Assembly: GCA_025617745.1 (NCBI GenBank)
Contig: CM046855.1
Span: 43,949,313 to 44,013,312, forward strand
DNA from: Heliocidaris erythrogramma
Taxonomy: Eukaryota; Echinodermata; Echinoidea; Camarodonta; Echinometridae
DNA length: 64,000 nucleotides
Direction: 5' to 3'
Notes under the pieces: generated by a model
Database searches by the model: none
Seen by the model: the letters and a program-made list of their open reading frames with translations, nothing else
Told to the model about the DNA's origin: nothing
Shown here: positions 1-12,269 of the stretch, piece after piece
Position numbering within the stretch: the first letter of the stretch is position 1
Layout of the letters: every line of letters begins with the position of its first letter
Position numbers and translations under genes: made by a program

Positions 1-1690
1 TTTGACTTTATTATGATAGCACTGATGAGATTAATGTAAAATTTTCTATTCGCTGATAATGTATCAAAATAACTTGAGTTGCAGTAGATGCCATGCGCAC
101 TTCCTTTCTCTCTCCGTCATTCTGTCCTCCCTTTCTCTTTTATCATCCATCCTTAATCAGGTTCTTTGACTGTAAATATGTAATTCATTTCACTAAAAAA
201 ATATTATTTTCTACATGTTAAAACCAAGTCTACCATGACTACGATAGGTGGTTTGGTGTGAAGATACCACTGGCATTTAGAAGTCTGACATTTAAGTCTG
301 ACATTATTACGTTTTAACATTATTGCCTCTGGTATTTTTACGTCCTGCATTTTTAACCCCTGACATTTTTTCCTCTGACATTTTTACCTTTTTCATTTCT
401 TCCTCTGGTATACTTATCTTTGACAATTTTACCTAGCTACTAATACTGGCTACAAAAATAAAAGTCGCTTTGCTCCCTCCCTCGTAAAGATACGTAGATA
501 AATTTGGGGTGCAAGTTCAGGGCATATTGACATTATGTGGCCGCTTAAGCAAGTCTAATTTCATTATGAAATTAATGGTTAGATTAAGGTAGATTTATGT
601 ATCAAAATAACCGAGTTTTAGTAAATGCCCTACGCGCTTACCGTCTCTCTCTCTCTCATATTCTGTTCTATTTGTCTCCTTTCTCTCTTTTCATCGATTC
701 TTAATCAAGTTCATTTACTGTAAATGTTTAACTCGTTTCGTTAAAGAATATAATCTTTTATGTTGTGTAGTAATGTAGCATGCCTAGAATAGGCGGTTCG
801 GTGTGAAAATACCACTGGCACTTTCCACCTCTGAAAATTTAACACTCGTCTGACATTTTTGCCTTTCCTCTGTCTTTTTTTACATCTGACATTTTATTCT
901 CTGATATTTTCACCTCTGGCACTTTTACATCCGTTAACTTAACCTCTGGCATATTTTACCCGGCTGCTACTAGCTACTATTATTCATCTCTCTCAATGTG
1001 ATTTCATTTCTTATCACTGTCAGACGTGAAATTTTGTGTTACTGAACATAGCTAAATAGTTGTATCTCTTAATTTATTGTTAATTATATAAAGTTTTGTG
1101 TGTAACCTCGCCTTTCTATACAGGTGGTCGCTAATGCAGGCTTTGACTTTATTATGACATTGATGATTGGATTTACTTTGGCACTGAATAGAAAGTACCA
1201 TTACTTGACTTGACTGCCTTTGGATAAACCTCTGATTCTTTTTTCGTTTAGACTGCATTTTAAAACAAAGCACGCTGCGTATATTGCTTAATTAATACAT
1301 GTAGTGTTAGTGAAATGTAATAGGAGGATCGAACACACGCACAAGCATATAATTTATTTTCTTTCAGTCAGGAACTATCAGTAAGCTAAACTGGCAATTT
1401 ACCTTTGGAAATTTTACCTCTAGTCTGACATTTGTTACCTCTGACAAATTTGAACAAATAAAGTATATTTGCTTTATAAAATATCCTCTGATCTGTTTTC
1501 CTCTGGGATTTTTAACTCCGACATGTATATCTTATGCACTATTACTTCTAGCACATTGACACTGTCTCTGGCAATATTTATCTGGCTACTGGCTATGACA
1601 ATGAAAGTTAAAATACAACCTTCTCTTAAAATATGCATATCATTTCATATCAATTTTTGACGTGAAATGTTGTGTTACTGAACATGATTC
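1..1690. repeat. degenerate long tandem repeat (about 540-640 bp unit) with internal short motif
   Basis: The stretch is built from about three diverged copies. A GTATCAAAATAAC segment at 61 recurs at 599, TTTGACTTTATTATGA at 1 recurs at 1142, and GTGAAAT.TTGTGTTACTGAACAT at about 1026 recurs at about 1665. Inside each unit a short motif close to CTGACATTTTTACCT is repeated many times. No credible coding frame is present. The copies drift too much for a recent array. Confidence 0.6.
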
Positions 1691-1710
1691 ATATCTCTTT
1701 ATAATAAATG

Positions 1711-2550
1711 GCTTGTACCGAAAGGGTGCGTAGCGTCGCGTCGCGTCGCGTTTACTGGAAAGCGACCATTCGTCCAAAGCCCCCCCCCCCCCCCCCACTG
1801 GTTTTGCCGATAGGCGGTGCAGTGACTTTTTCTAAATATTTTTATTATTATTACATGCATGTACTATCATTAATATCAGGGGCGGATCCAGGATTTTGGA
1901 AAATAATAATAAAAAATACATTTTAAAAAAAGTTTATCGGTTCTAAGAAAGGGGGGGGGGGGACAATGTATACAATGTATACTTTTCTTTCAAAAGATTT
2001 GTTTTAAAGCCTGAAAAAGGGGGCCGCGGCAGATTCGGCCCCCCTCCGGACAACTTGAAAAAGGGGGGCCGTAGCCGATTCGGCCCCCTTTGGCTTTGAA
2101 AGGGGCCGTGCCTGATTCCCCCCCCCCCGGATCCACCCTGAATATTATATTAGAAAAAGTTCAACGCACCCTTTCGGCAAAACCGGGGGGGGGGGGGGGG
2201 CTTTGGACGAATGGTGGCGTTCCAGTCAACGCGACACTAGAGTACCTACATAAAGAGAGTAGCGACAACTCAAGATTTGAACGCCATTTTGTTTCCTTTG
2301 CTATGCAACATTTCTATTCTGTTCCGATGAGCACCTGGGTGTTCTCAATAGAAAGAATTCAAACGCCATTTTGTTTCCCGAAAAGTCAGACGTCTATGTC
2401 GCTATTCTCTATATAAAGGTACTCTACGCGACACGACCCGACGCTCCCAACGCACCCTTTTGGTAAAAAATGTGGGGGGGGGGGGGCTTTGGACGAATGG
2501 TCGCGTTCCAGTGAACGCGACGGACGCTACCCACCCTTTCGGTTCAAGCC
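1711..2550. mobile_element. element with about 80-bp inverted ends rich in C/G tracts
   Basis: The left end (GCTTGTACCGAAAGGGTG, then GCGTCGCG repeats, ATTCGTCCAAAG and a long poly-C) reappears inverted at the right end (poly-G, CTTTGGACGAATGG, CACCCTTTCGGTTCAAGC). A further partial copy of the right end lies at about 2160-2245. The structure is that of a non-autonomous DNA element that has been internally rearranged. Confidence 0.6.
1878..2140. mobile_element. nested short element with GGGGCGGATCCAGGAT ends
   Basis: AGGGGCGGATCCAGGATTTT at the left is mirrored by a poly-C tract followed by GGATCCACCCTG at the right. The same type of end is seen at about 6251-6452, and a weaker relative starts at about 63633 (GTGGCGTATCTAGG). 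It sits inside the larger element at 1711-2550. It has no coding content. Confidence 0.5.
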
Positions 2551-2640
2551 ATAATCAAGCCATAATCTTGTAATATCTACGGTTGTCTTTTCCGTAACCA
2601 TGTCATCGAAATACGTGATCAATATTCATATTTTATCACA

Positions 2641-4040
2641 GGGGCGGCGGAGCGTCTTTCAAAGTGTGGGGGGGGGGGCACCAGCAAAAAAGGGCACTTG
2701 AGGGGAAAGGGGGCACTTACAAGGGGTGAACATAAAGCGAAAAAAGGACTATTTTGTGACATTGGAATTACCCTACAGTCTAATTAATATAGTTATCATC
2801 AAGTATCACCTTCTTCCTTTTTAGTGTGGTCCTGGTCACTATTTCAGCTTTCTTATTAGTATGTTATAGTGTAACGATTCATGTGCAAGCGAGCGAAGCG
2901 AGCGAGCAAAAAAAAGTCAGACTCTATGCTAATGCTGAAGTCCTTGAGTCGTACATTATTTACAGCTATATACTGAAAATGACAACAGCAAGTTCATTTG
3001 GGGGAATGTCGAATGATTTTTTTAATTTGTACATTAACCCTGTCGTTTTCTTCAGGATTACACCGATATATAACATAATTTATGCAATCTGCTTGATTTC
3101 ATTATATACTGTAAGAGCTGGCGAGCGTAGCGAGCGAGTTATGGGGACATTTCAGAAAATATTGCCCTAACTTGGTGTAAATTATTGGCACATTCGAGCA
3201 AGCGGAATGAGAAATCCTTTGCTGGGCACTTATAAGAAGAGGAAAGTGCTCTTATCAGAGGTGGAAAGGGGCACTTATGAGAAGTGGAAAAGGCCAAATA
3301 TGAGAAGGGAAAAGGGGAAGTAAAAATGCACTTATCAAAGGAGAAAGGGCATATATTAGAAAGAAAAGGGGGTAATATTTAGATTCGAAAATGGGCACTT
3401 ATCAGAAGGAGAAAAGGATACTTATTAGAGAGACAAGGTAGCAATTATTAGAGTTGAGAAAGGGAACTTATCGGAAGTAAAGAGGGGGCACTTATCAGAA
3501 GTATAGATTGTCACTTTATCAGAAGTAAAGAGAAGGCATTTATCAGAAGTAAAGAAGGAACATTTATTAGAATGTGAAAATGGGCACTTATTAGAAGGGA
3601 AAAGGGCACCTATCAGAAGTAACAATGCACTTATCAAAGGAAAAATGGGTATATATTAGATAGAAAACTGGGCAACATTTAGATTCGAAAAGAGGCACTT
3701 ATCAGAAATAGAAAAGGGCAGTTATTAGAGAGATAAGGTGGCAATTATCAGATTTGAAAAAGGGTACTTTCAGAAGGCGAAAAGGGCACTTATTAGAGAG
3801 ATAAGGTAGCAATTATCTGATTTGAAAAGGAGAACTTTTCAGAAGGAGAAAAAAAGCACTTATCACAAGGGGGAAAGTGTACTTTTTAAAAAGGAAAATG
3901 GGCACATTTAGCAGTAAAAAAAAAAGAACACTTATCAGAGAGAAAGGGGGCATTTTTCAGAAATAAAAAGGGCACTTTTGAGGTACTTGAAAGAGTGGGG
4001 GGCACTATGCCCCCTCCCCCCCCCCCCGAGCGCCGCCCCT
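2641..4040. mobile_element. element with GGGGCGGCG/CGCCGCCCC ends enclosing a minisatellite
   Basis: GGGGCGGCGGAGCG followed by a G tract begins the element, and a C tract followed by GAGCGCCGCCCC closes it. From about 3190 to 3980 the interior is a degenerate array with a unit of roughly 40 bp centred on GGGCACTTATCAGAAG. A GCGAGCGAAGCGAGCGAG motif occurs at about 2889, with a relative at about 3121. The open frames across it are low-complexity artefacts of the array. Confidence 0.55.
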
Positions 4041-4446
4041 GCATTATTATCAGAAATGTTGTTCAAAACTTATTCGATACATGTCTTCATGAACATGGCA
4101 ACTAAAAAAACGGGCCAAACACATGAAACAGCTCATTGTGTCCCATAAAACAACGGAGCCAGATAAGACAATACGGCAATTTCTAAAGACAAATTTGATT
4201 TTGGTCATGTTTGATCATGTCGGTTCTTTAAACTTACGCATCAAATGGACCTGTTTCAGTTGTTAATAAATTGTGTTTTGTTCCTCAGTTTTTTCGTTGT
4301 TGTTTTTCTTTGGATTTGGGGTGTACAATATTTCAGCTGTCACTCGATAAATAGTTCCATAACATGACCAGTTTGCCTTTACAATCTGCATTTTTGTTCT
4401 TACTGCTTACCGATTACGCCCCTCCCACCACGGGTTCATTGCTTTC

Positions 4447-4798
4447 ATTGTGTGGGGTGTGTGAGGTTGTATGGGTGCGTGTATGTGTGTGTGGGGGGGG
4501 GGGCGTGTTTAGCATTTTCGGACAGAGAACAAAAAAAAATCATGAGAACAATGGTCGTCGGAAGCCGGACAATAGTCCTCGAACGTCGAACAATGAATTT
4601 GTGCCTTATTCCGTCGACTGTCCGAGGACGGAGGAACAATAGAGGAACAATACTTGTCCTCGGAAGTAAAGCAATACAAGACTCTGTGTGTGTGTGTGTT
4701 TGTGTTGGTGGGTGTATTGTGTATACTGAAAAAAAAGTATTGGGATGAGTATGCGCGTGGGAGCGAAGGTGTGTGTGTGGGGGGGGGGGGGAGACTTC

Positions 4799-4835
<37 letters not shown>

Positions 4836-4845
4836 ATAAAATACA
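4447..4845. repeat. TG-, G- and CT-rich microsatellite cluster
   Basis: Runs of GT with poly-G occur at about 4470-4505, 4683-4700 and 4770-4792, followed by (CT)n at about 4802-4832. Between them is a diverged hairpin-like segment built on GGACAATAGTCCTCG. Open frames here on both strands are repeat-driven. Confidence 0.8.
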
Positions 4846-5117
4846 AAAGGAGAATTATAATCTCTATTTTGTTTTATCTTTCATTTTTCCTTCCTTCTTC
4901 ATTTATTTGTAAAAGTTTCCTCTAACTCCTCCATTTTTTTTCTTTCGCCTCTCCCCGCCCATACTATCTTCTAATATGAATGTAAATGGGTATTCATAGT
5001 GCATTATGCGGAATAGCTGGATATAGTGAGAGGGGGCTTTTTGCCATTTGAAGAAAAAAAATACATGTTATGTAACATAACAGTTGCATTTTTTCTGTAT
5101 TTTTTTAAAGAGAAAGA

Positions 5118-5262
5118 TAGAAGGAGAATGATACAAAGAGAAAGAGAGAGAGAGAGTGAGGGACAGAGAAGAAGAAAGAAATATAAATATAGAGTTTTAG
5201 AGAGAAAGAGAGAGAGAGAGAGGGGGAGAGATTGGGGAGGTGAGAGAGGATGTGTGTGTGGA
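5118..5262. repeat. GA-rich low-complexity tract
   Basis: Almost continuous GA/GAGAGG purine sequence is followed by a short (TG)n. The resulting R/E-rich and S/L-rich frames on the two strands are not genes. Confidence 0.85.
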
Positions 5263-5399
5263 TGTATTTGGGTATAAGACACGTTCAAGAAGACTGATGT
5301 ATTTTTTTTACTGTTGTGACTCTTGAGAAATAAGGTCCTGATAGGAATGCGTTTTAATTGTTTACACACAAATATCACAAAAAACTGACTGAATGCATA

Positions 5400-6040
5400 T
5401 TTATCTAATTATAAGTTTTCAGAGACACAAAATGAAAACAGGCGGACATTTATTCCACGGCCGTGCGTGTAGATGTGCGTGCGTCTCTTCCAGAAAAAAT
5501 AAATAATTTCTTCTGGAAGGGTTACAGGAGAGAAAATCTTTATCATACCAATGTTGGGCGTTCAGAAACAGAAAGGTCATAACCTATAAAAATTTGCAGA
5601 ATAGCTTGGCCATTAAAACTTGCACTATCTTGGGCGAAAGATTTGTGAAACTAGAGTATCCATATTTCACTTTGATATAAAACATGTCACTTTTGGCGGT
5701 TAGGTCTCTTCGCATTTCTCAAAGGAAAATATTGTACAATTTAACATCTATGAAAATGTGAGCTTATAACTAGTTGTGGGCACAACCATTAAAAATCACT
5801 GTAGGTAAAAGAGGGCCTGAAATGTTCAACTACTTCACTGGCCCTCTATTGTAGCGACACATATGAATGCTCATGCCACAAACAGCGACTGACAAAGCTA
5901 GACTAGTCTCAAGGCTTTATGGAATCTACGCATAATTCACATTGCCCCATATACTACCTCAAAACTGGTTTCCGCGCAGGCAGTCATGGTACATGCAACA
6001 GTGGGTCTTCAGCATGTGGAACATTCAAGATAAATCCAGC
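5400..6040. other. stretch with no recognised feature
   Basis: AT-rich sequence with no frame resembling a known protein, no tRNA-like segment and no clear repeat end. It may be intergenic or belong to an unseen upstream intron of the receptor gene. Confidence 0.5.
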
Positions 6041-6044
6041 CCCC

Positions 6045-6250
6045 TCACATCGATTCCTGGATACGCCACTTGAGTTGAACGCATTGTGAGATGAAATCCA
6101 TGATTGCCAAGACAGGAACCTTATAATCTTTTATCCACTCTTCATCATATTTCACCTTCACCCCAGTGCCCCATGCTTTGAACACCAGCATCTCGTCATA
6201 TACTTTGACGGCCGGTTTAATATATAGTGTATATTCACAGGGCATTATTC
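6045..6250 (-). other. unrecognised open frame, possible exon or element remnant
   Basis: The - strand frame from about 6250 to 6050 encodes a compositionally normal peptide containing YTLYIKPAVKVYDEML, VFKAWGTGVKVKYDEEW and KVPVLAIMDFISQCVQL. I do not recognise the family. It is followed on the same strand by GTGGCGTATCCAGGAATC, a sequence that looks like an end of the GGATCCAGGAT element type. The segment may therefore be captured DNA within an element rather than an exon of a resident gene. Confidence 0.25.
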
Positions 6251-6452
6251 GGGGGCGGATCCAGGATTTCGTTAAAAAAAAATCAACAGGGGGAATTGGG
6301 GGGGGGGGGGGGTTAATGCCCCCAAATGTCTGACTATCAAAAAAAGGGGGTCCAATGCTCCCATCTCTAAGAAGCAACAACTACAAAATAAAAAATAAAA
6401 GGGAGGGTCTGGACACCCCCCCCCCCCCGTGACTCCCCATGATCCGCTCCTA
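6251..6452. mobile_element. short element with GGGGCGGATCCAGGAT ends
   Basis: GGGGGCGGATCCAGGATTTCG at the left, then a G tract, a C tract and an inverted diverged end (CATGATCCGCTCC) at the right. It belongs to the same family as 1878-2140. Confidence 0.5.
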
Positions 6453-6539
6453 ATGTATTTCATTACAGCACGTGCGCCCAGCACAGCTATTTCGTTCATA
6501 TCTGTTTTCCCAGTATATTGTAGATAAGTTCATGGCTTT

Positions 6540-7990
6540 AACCGAAAAAGGGTCTAAATAAACAGATGACAACATACTGTACTCCCATTACTTTGGTCAA
6601 ATGTCTGGGCCAGGGTGGAAGGAAAATTGAATTTTCAGCTACAGCGCAGCAGTACTGTTGCAGGGAAACGGTTTATCTATCCACGTCGCTCTGTGACAAC
6701 AGGAACAACGACATATATGGCATATCCTGTAATGTGTGGTACGAAATGTACCATGATTTGTTTATTCTTAGCCACTTCATGTTTACTGCATTTCGCAGGT
6801 ATGTTCTAACATTATATTTTCTGTGTGTTTCGTACCTATTCCTCACCTGTCCATTTACTCCTGTCTCCATCGTGTCTAGACGTAATCCTAGGTTCATAGG
6901 TGTAGGTTCAACATGTTCAAGGTGTTTATGTGACTACCAATAATTCTGTGAGTATGTTTGCTAAGTAAATTGGACGTCATATCTGCGTATATTATGGATT
7001 AATTATGAACGATATTTGAGAAGTATTCGAGTTAAAGTATGGATGTTCGTTTGGGTATATCCAGGCCTTTTGGGTGCTTGTTAAGTGGTGCACGATATTC
7101 GTGCGGTACTAATACTGAGACAAAAGCATATGCCATGGTGTTATTGACAGCAAGCAGGATCATCAATACACATGCATTGAAAGAGTCTTTGATTCTATCA
7201 ACCCCCCCCCCCAACAAAAACAAAAAAAAAAAAAAATAGTAGGCAATCACCGCCACTTTAAAGATCATGTACAGTTTCGGTAGCAAAAAGGAAATAGGAA
7301 AGAAACGTGTTAAATATAGTCTCATGCTGCTGTCCATGTATCAAAAGATCATTTGGTATTCCATCAGTGATTTCCGGTAAATTTTACCGTAAATATATGT
7401 AAAGAACGCTAGATCCGGCAATTGTCAATCTAACCCGAGGATCTTGCACAGAAAGCGTAGCAAATCAAGGGCGGTGTATTTGCTATCTAAATGACTTAAC
7501 TCCCGGAATATTTCTTAAATATGCTTTTAAAGATGTTTAAGAAGGACTTATGTATATCAAGATTACTTCGTTTTGTTTTCACTAGAAAAACGTTTACATA
7601 ACCTTTAGACAGTCTGATGATTTTATACAGAAAATCGATATTGCAAATACAGATACTACTTTTTTCTCTGAGAAAGTAATGTGCATGAAATCAAGTTGAC
7701 TACATGTATATTTGGGACAACTAGGAGAAGATTTGGATCAGATACAAAAGTAAAACGAAAAAAATAGTAGAAAAAGCAGAACACACAGTTTTACGTACAC
7801 GTCCGGTATGTGCATCCTATAATGTAAACAATATGAAAAAGAGGATAAATGCATAATTATATAGATTAGTTAACATTTCGCCATCATTATTTCAATATTT
7901 GCACTGTAACCAGGTTTTGTTCAATTCAAAGGTAGGGCATATAAGTTTGTTCTAGATGAAGGAAAATGACATCCGAGTAAATTATGAAAG
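6540..7990. other. stretch with no recognised feature
   Basis: AT-rich DNA. It contains a poly-C then poly-A junction at about 7200-7236 and several short open frames, none with recognisable protein signature or splice context. Confidence 0.5.
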
Positions 7991-8029
7991 AAATTGTATA
8001 GCGATTTAGGCAAAAATGGTGGGTCCCAC

Positions 8030-8395
8030 CGCACAGCCCCCCCCCCCCCCCTCCAGGGGAGGGGGCACTGAGTATTATAATGTGCAGTGGGTATGTGCCG
8101 CGGAGAAGACCCCCATTTTTACTCTCAAATTTCTGTTACAAAGCATACCATTTTTTCGTGTTAAGAAAAGGAAGAGAAAAACCGTTCCAAAGCACCGCTT
8201 TTATTTATTATCATTCCGTCGTTCCGGCCGTTTCGAAGAATATCATTTCTGGTGAAAAGTTGAAAACGAGTTTCATTCCAGGCACTTAAGTTACCATATT
8301 CATTTAAAAAGTTTGTTTTACAGATGGCCCTTATTTAGTCATACTTAGAAGCTAAAAAAGGGGGAAAGATCGAACCCCCCCCCCCCCCGGCGGTA
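8030..8395. mobile_element. putative element bounded by poly-C tracts
   Basis: A C tract at about 8037-8051 and another at about 8375-8388 bracket about 330 bp. The interior starts GGGGAGGGGGCACTGAG and has no coding content. The boundaries are approximate, and the assignment rests on resemblance to other C-tract elements in the window. Confidence 0.35.
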
Positions 8396-8399
8396 TTCA

Positions 8400-10140
8400 T
8401 ATACAGGTGGTTGTTACAGAAGGTTACACTGTATTTCATTTCATAATACTCATTTTCATGTATGATGGGGGACCTAAAGCTACGCAGTTTGTGTTCAGTG
8501 GCTAAAAGCATTTAATTCAGTGGCTAATGCGAATTTCTTATATCTAGCTTTGTTCTACATAATATTCTGAATTCAAATCGCTGAGAAACTTAGTTGCGAC
8601 GAGCGAATCATGTCAATAACATTAATATTTAAGTCGATGACGATGTCCGTGTCAAATTGTGTTGGACAAAATGAAAGAGTCCTCACGCTACGCACACATA
8701 ATAAATGAATGCAGGTTTTGATTTTGAAGCTGACTGATGTGAATTTCACCCAGATTTTCAAATAGTGTCAAGATCACAAAAATAAAGGGAAGTTACTCAT
8801 TCTTTTTTGACAAACGTAGATGGCATTCTCGTCGTTCAGTCACACGAAAAGTTGAAAAATCTACGGGGTGTGTATAGCTTTAGGACCATGATGCGACACT
8901 CATAACTATTTATGTATAAATTATATTGTCCATTAATGTTCGATGGTGTTATTGTCGAGTGTCACGTAAAGTATAAAGGGTAGTCGAACAGAAATTAAAC
9001 ACCAGGTGAAGTCCTTTCTCGGTGTCAAATATATATTTGTATCATTAACGAAAAGGCCAAGCTTGGCATATAAATAACGATGTGTCCTCAATAAGCACGA
9101 TGTGATAATATAACGATATAGGCATATGAAAAGTCAAAGCCTATATAATTGAATGATAACTAAAAGATATTACGGGTGGGACAGATTCCCCCAGAAGCTG
9201 GTGAATCCTTCCCTAAAGGTGGGAGAGGACCGAAGAAGCAAAGAGCATCTATTTATGTCTCTTTTTTATATTCCCTGGGAGTAACTTATAAATGAAAAAA
9301 AGAAAAATATTAAGGGTTGGGTCCTGGACTCAGACATTGGTCAGGATTGGAACTAAATATTTACAAGGGGAATTATAACTGTAACCTTAGCAAATGAATA
9401 TATTACTGGTCATACTCAAACTAGGAGAAATCATTGACTTTTAAAGTGGACTGTCGCCAAAAACAAATGAAAGCGATAATACTTCCAGTAAACAAACTTT
9501 GAAACAGGGTAATACCCGGAAAAGGTACAAAAGGAATAACAGTCTGGAGATTAGAGATTAGCAATTAGAGAGTGTCAGGAAATAATAGTTAAAGATTTAA
9601 AGGTAATTACTGAAAGCGCCTGCCTTCTCACAGATCACCCACAGGACATAATAGAGGAAACAAGTTGTACATAAAAGAACAAAAGAACAAATTTGCCCAT
9701 TGATTTTGCATTTTTGTTTTACTACCGAAGTACATGTATTAACTTGTACCCCTTTCCCTCTTTTATCAGTCTTTTTCGGTTTCTTACTTTCTAATTCGTT
9801 CATTTCAGCTTATTTCTCCTTCTTCTCATCATCTCTTCCTTCCTCTTATTCATATTTCTGACTGTATACGATTGTATACCTTTGTTCATACATAACTAAG
9901 CATAACCTATGCTCAAGTATATAGTTATGTACTTATTACTTGTGTGAGAAACAATTGTTTCCTTCTTCTTATTCTTCTTATCAACTTCTATTTCCTTCTT
10001 CTTCTCCTGATTGATTATCATCTTCTTTACCCTTCGTTTCTTGTCATATTCCTATATACGAATGTGAGAAATCAATTAATTGAATAAGAGAAATGGTTTG
10101 CGTAGCTAAATTCACTGTTCCTCCTTACTGACTTCCTTTT
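8400..10140. other. stretch with no recognised feature; pyrimidine-rich from 9800
   Basis: No gene, RNA or clear element end was seen. From about 9800 to 10060 the + strand is rich in CTTCTT/TTCTTCTT. The few open frames are short and unlike known proteins. Confidence 0.5.
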
Positions 10141-10148
10141 TGTGGAAA

Positions 10149-10220
10149 TAACTCCAGGGGAGTCGAACCCGAATCTTTGGCTCTGCACGCCAAACGCCTT
10201 AACCACTAGACCACGGAGGA
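10149..10220 (-). ncRNA. tRNA-like sequence (Cys-type anticodon position), probable SINE head
   Basis: On the - strand the order is CTCCGTGGTCTAGTGG (A box and D arm), then TTGGC-GTGCAGA-GCCAA (a perfect 5-bp anticodon stem with GCA in the anticodon position), then GGGTTCGACTCCC (T arm). The acceptor stem pairs for only about four bases. A functional tRNA gene is therefore unlikely, and a tRNA-derived repeat is the better reading. Confidence 0.6.
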
Positions 10221-10295
10221 GGGTTGAGTGGTATTCGGCTACACCAGGTACAAACACCGACAGGCAGCCCTTGCAAACCCTTATCAGTTAATTTA

Positions 10296-10826
10296 TTCCT
10301 TTTTCTTTGAAGGACAGGGGAGTATAAAACAATGACAAGCCGCTAGATCCATGGCGGATTCATGTATCATATATATATATATAAGCAATCTCGGTTCTGC
10401 TGTGTACCATTCCCATAATAAAATACCAGGTTGTACGAGAGTATGCTCTGGATTAAAGAGCGGTAAAACAAAACCAGGATAGTTTTGTCGACATGAAGAT
10501 TCCTCATTAATCTCAGAAAGAATAATCTCTGGTTCCCTTTTTTGCAAACTTTTCCCAATACTTATACTCATCCACCTGCTCAACCTCCTTGTCATGCAGA
10601 ACGAGCGGTTCGTGCCGTTCTGATTTCCTCCAAAAATCGAACACTAACTCTTTTGTTTTGGCTATTAAAATTTAAGTGAACATAACGCGCATCACACCAT
10701 TCCGTGAATGTTCTTACTGTTAGTAGTGAATAGTCATTTGCTTTCTCCTCTGTGAGGTGACCAGTAATTACCGTATCATCGACATATTTAATGATAGTAC
10801 AGGTCTCATTGTCACTGATACAGCTA
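10296..10826 (-). pseudogene. LINE reverse transcriptase fragment (C-terminal half)
   Basis: The - strand translation runs, with breaks, through ETCTIIKYVDDTVITG (the RT catalytic YVDD motif), FTEWCDARYVHLNFN, then RLFFLRLMRN and LVLFYRSLIQSILSYN. This is the order found in L2/CR1-type non-LTR reverse transcriptases after the active site. A stop-containing gap separates the two parts. The fragment is a dead copy truncated at both ends and lies just downstream, in the same orientation, of a second LINE at 10950-12260. Confidence 0.7.
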
Positions 10827-10949
10827 CTGGTAAGATTGTAGGAGTAAAAATCGTATGTTTGTACTGATTTACATTCAAGGAATAATGAATCCGTGCGTGC
10901 CCGCGGTAACTCTTGTTGAAAATGATTCTCTTTACTCTTTTAATATAAA

Positions 10950-12260
10950 AGATAAATTCTGTTTAGGTTAGTTTTAATACAGATACCCCAATAGGAAGGA
11001 TATTGTAGTTTAAGAGAGATAAAACAAGAGTGCAGTATAATGTATGGAGGATCTTCCAAGGGAAAATATGCTTTAGTTTATTAATGATACCAATATTTCT
11101 GGATACTTTTTGTTGTTTACAAAGGTTATGTACATATGGTTTCCATGAAAGTTTATCATCGATCGTCACACCTAGAAATCTGGTCGTTTCAACTTTGCTT
11201 ATGAAATGGTTGTTCATGATAAAAGTTCATGTGTGTAATGTGTTGCTGAAAATCATGAAATTGGTTTTGTCAAGATTCAAAGAAAGTTTATTATGATCTA
11301 ATACAATTATCTACACGTTTTAGCTCAGTCTTTACTGTTTGTACTAGTTGGTGTGGATCTCGATGCGAAAAGAAAATATTTGAGTCGTCCGCGAATAATC
11401 GAATAATAATTATAAAAGATAATACATGAGACAATCTGTAAAAGTCGTTAATGTATTTAATAAAAAGTAGGGGACCGAGAATCGAACCTTGGGCTACCCC
11501 GCATTTGCTTACCTTTAGACTAGATGTATAGCTACTGATGAATTGTTTTCTGTTTGTGAGGTAATTCCCGAACCACTACTAATTCCGTCCTGATATAATT
11601 TATGTAAAAGAACAGTGTGATCTATTGTATCGAAGGCCTTGGAGAAGTCAAGGAATATGCCGATTATGTGCGAGTTGTTATCATATGCTTTAATTACTTT
11701 TTAAATGAGAGTTATGAGAGCATGTGTCGTGCTGTGATTTCTCTATTAGCCATATTGCGTGCTGCTCAAAATGTCAAAGTCATAAATGAATGAGATTAGT
11801 TTCTTGTAGGTCATTTTTTCAAGTGTCTTTGAAAAAAATGTTGAAAGGGATATCGGACGGTAATTACTGACTTCAAATGAATCACCCTTTTTGAAAATAG
11901 GAATCACTTTGTCTATGATCAGTCATGTCTGACAAAAGAATACCTCCATCTGGGAAAGGGTGAATATTTATAAAATAATATGTGATCAGTGAGTGTTGCA
12001 GATTGCTATGTGATCCGGGTAGGTTTGGAAATGAGAGGAACAAATGAATTAGAAACTAATAAATCCAAATAATCCTCAGTAAAGTGTTCATTGCGATTAA
12101 TTAGATCGATATTAAAGTCCCCCATTAAGAAACAATGTTTAGTGTCAAGGATTGATTGGGACAGAAATGACTGGAATTAGTCTAAAGAGTGGTTAGTGTT
12201 GGTATTTGGTGGCCTACAGAATACTACAATTAGGATGCCTTTTTTTGCCCGGTATTTGAT
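10950..12260 (-). pseudogene. degraded non-LTR retrotransposon (endonuclease end plus reverse transcriptase)
   Basis: Reading the - strand from about 12250: VVFCRPPNTN and LMGDFNIDLINRN (apurinic endonuclease motifs), PTRIT and SATLTDHILF; then FEVSNYRPISLS, IFLDFSKAFDTIDH (RT block), GVAQGSILGPLLF, FADDSNIFF (catalytic ADD) and FLGVTIDDKLSWKPYV. This is the CR1/Jockey-type order. The endonuclease SD.TDH motif is followed almost at once by the RT region at about 11920, so the usual linker is deleted. Stops and frameshifts interrupt every part. A separate LINE fragment of the same orientation lies at 10296-10826. Confidence 0.8.
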
Positions 12261-12269
12261 CGTCAACAT

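Noticed and set aside
2826-2900. Signal-peptide-like frame (VTISAFLLVCYSVTIHVQA) considered as the missing first exon of the receptor
   Set aside because: It lacks an ATG, lies inside a repeat element and has no donor in the required phase close behind it.
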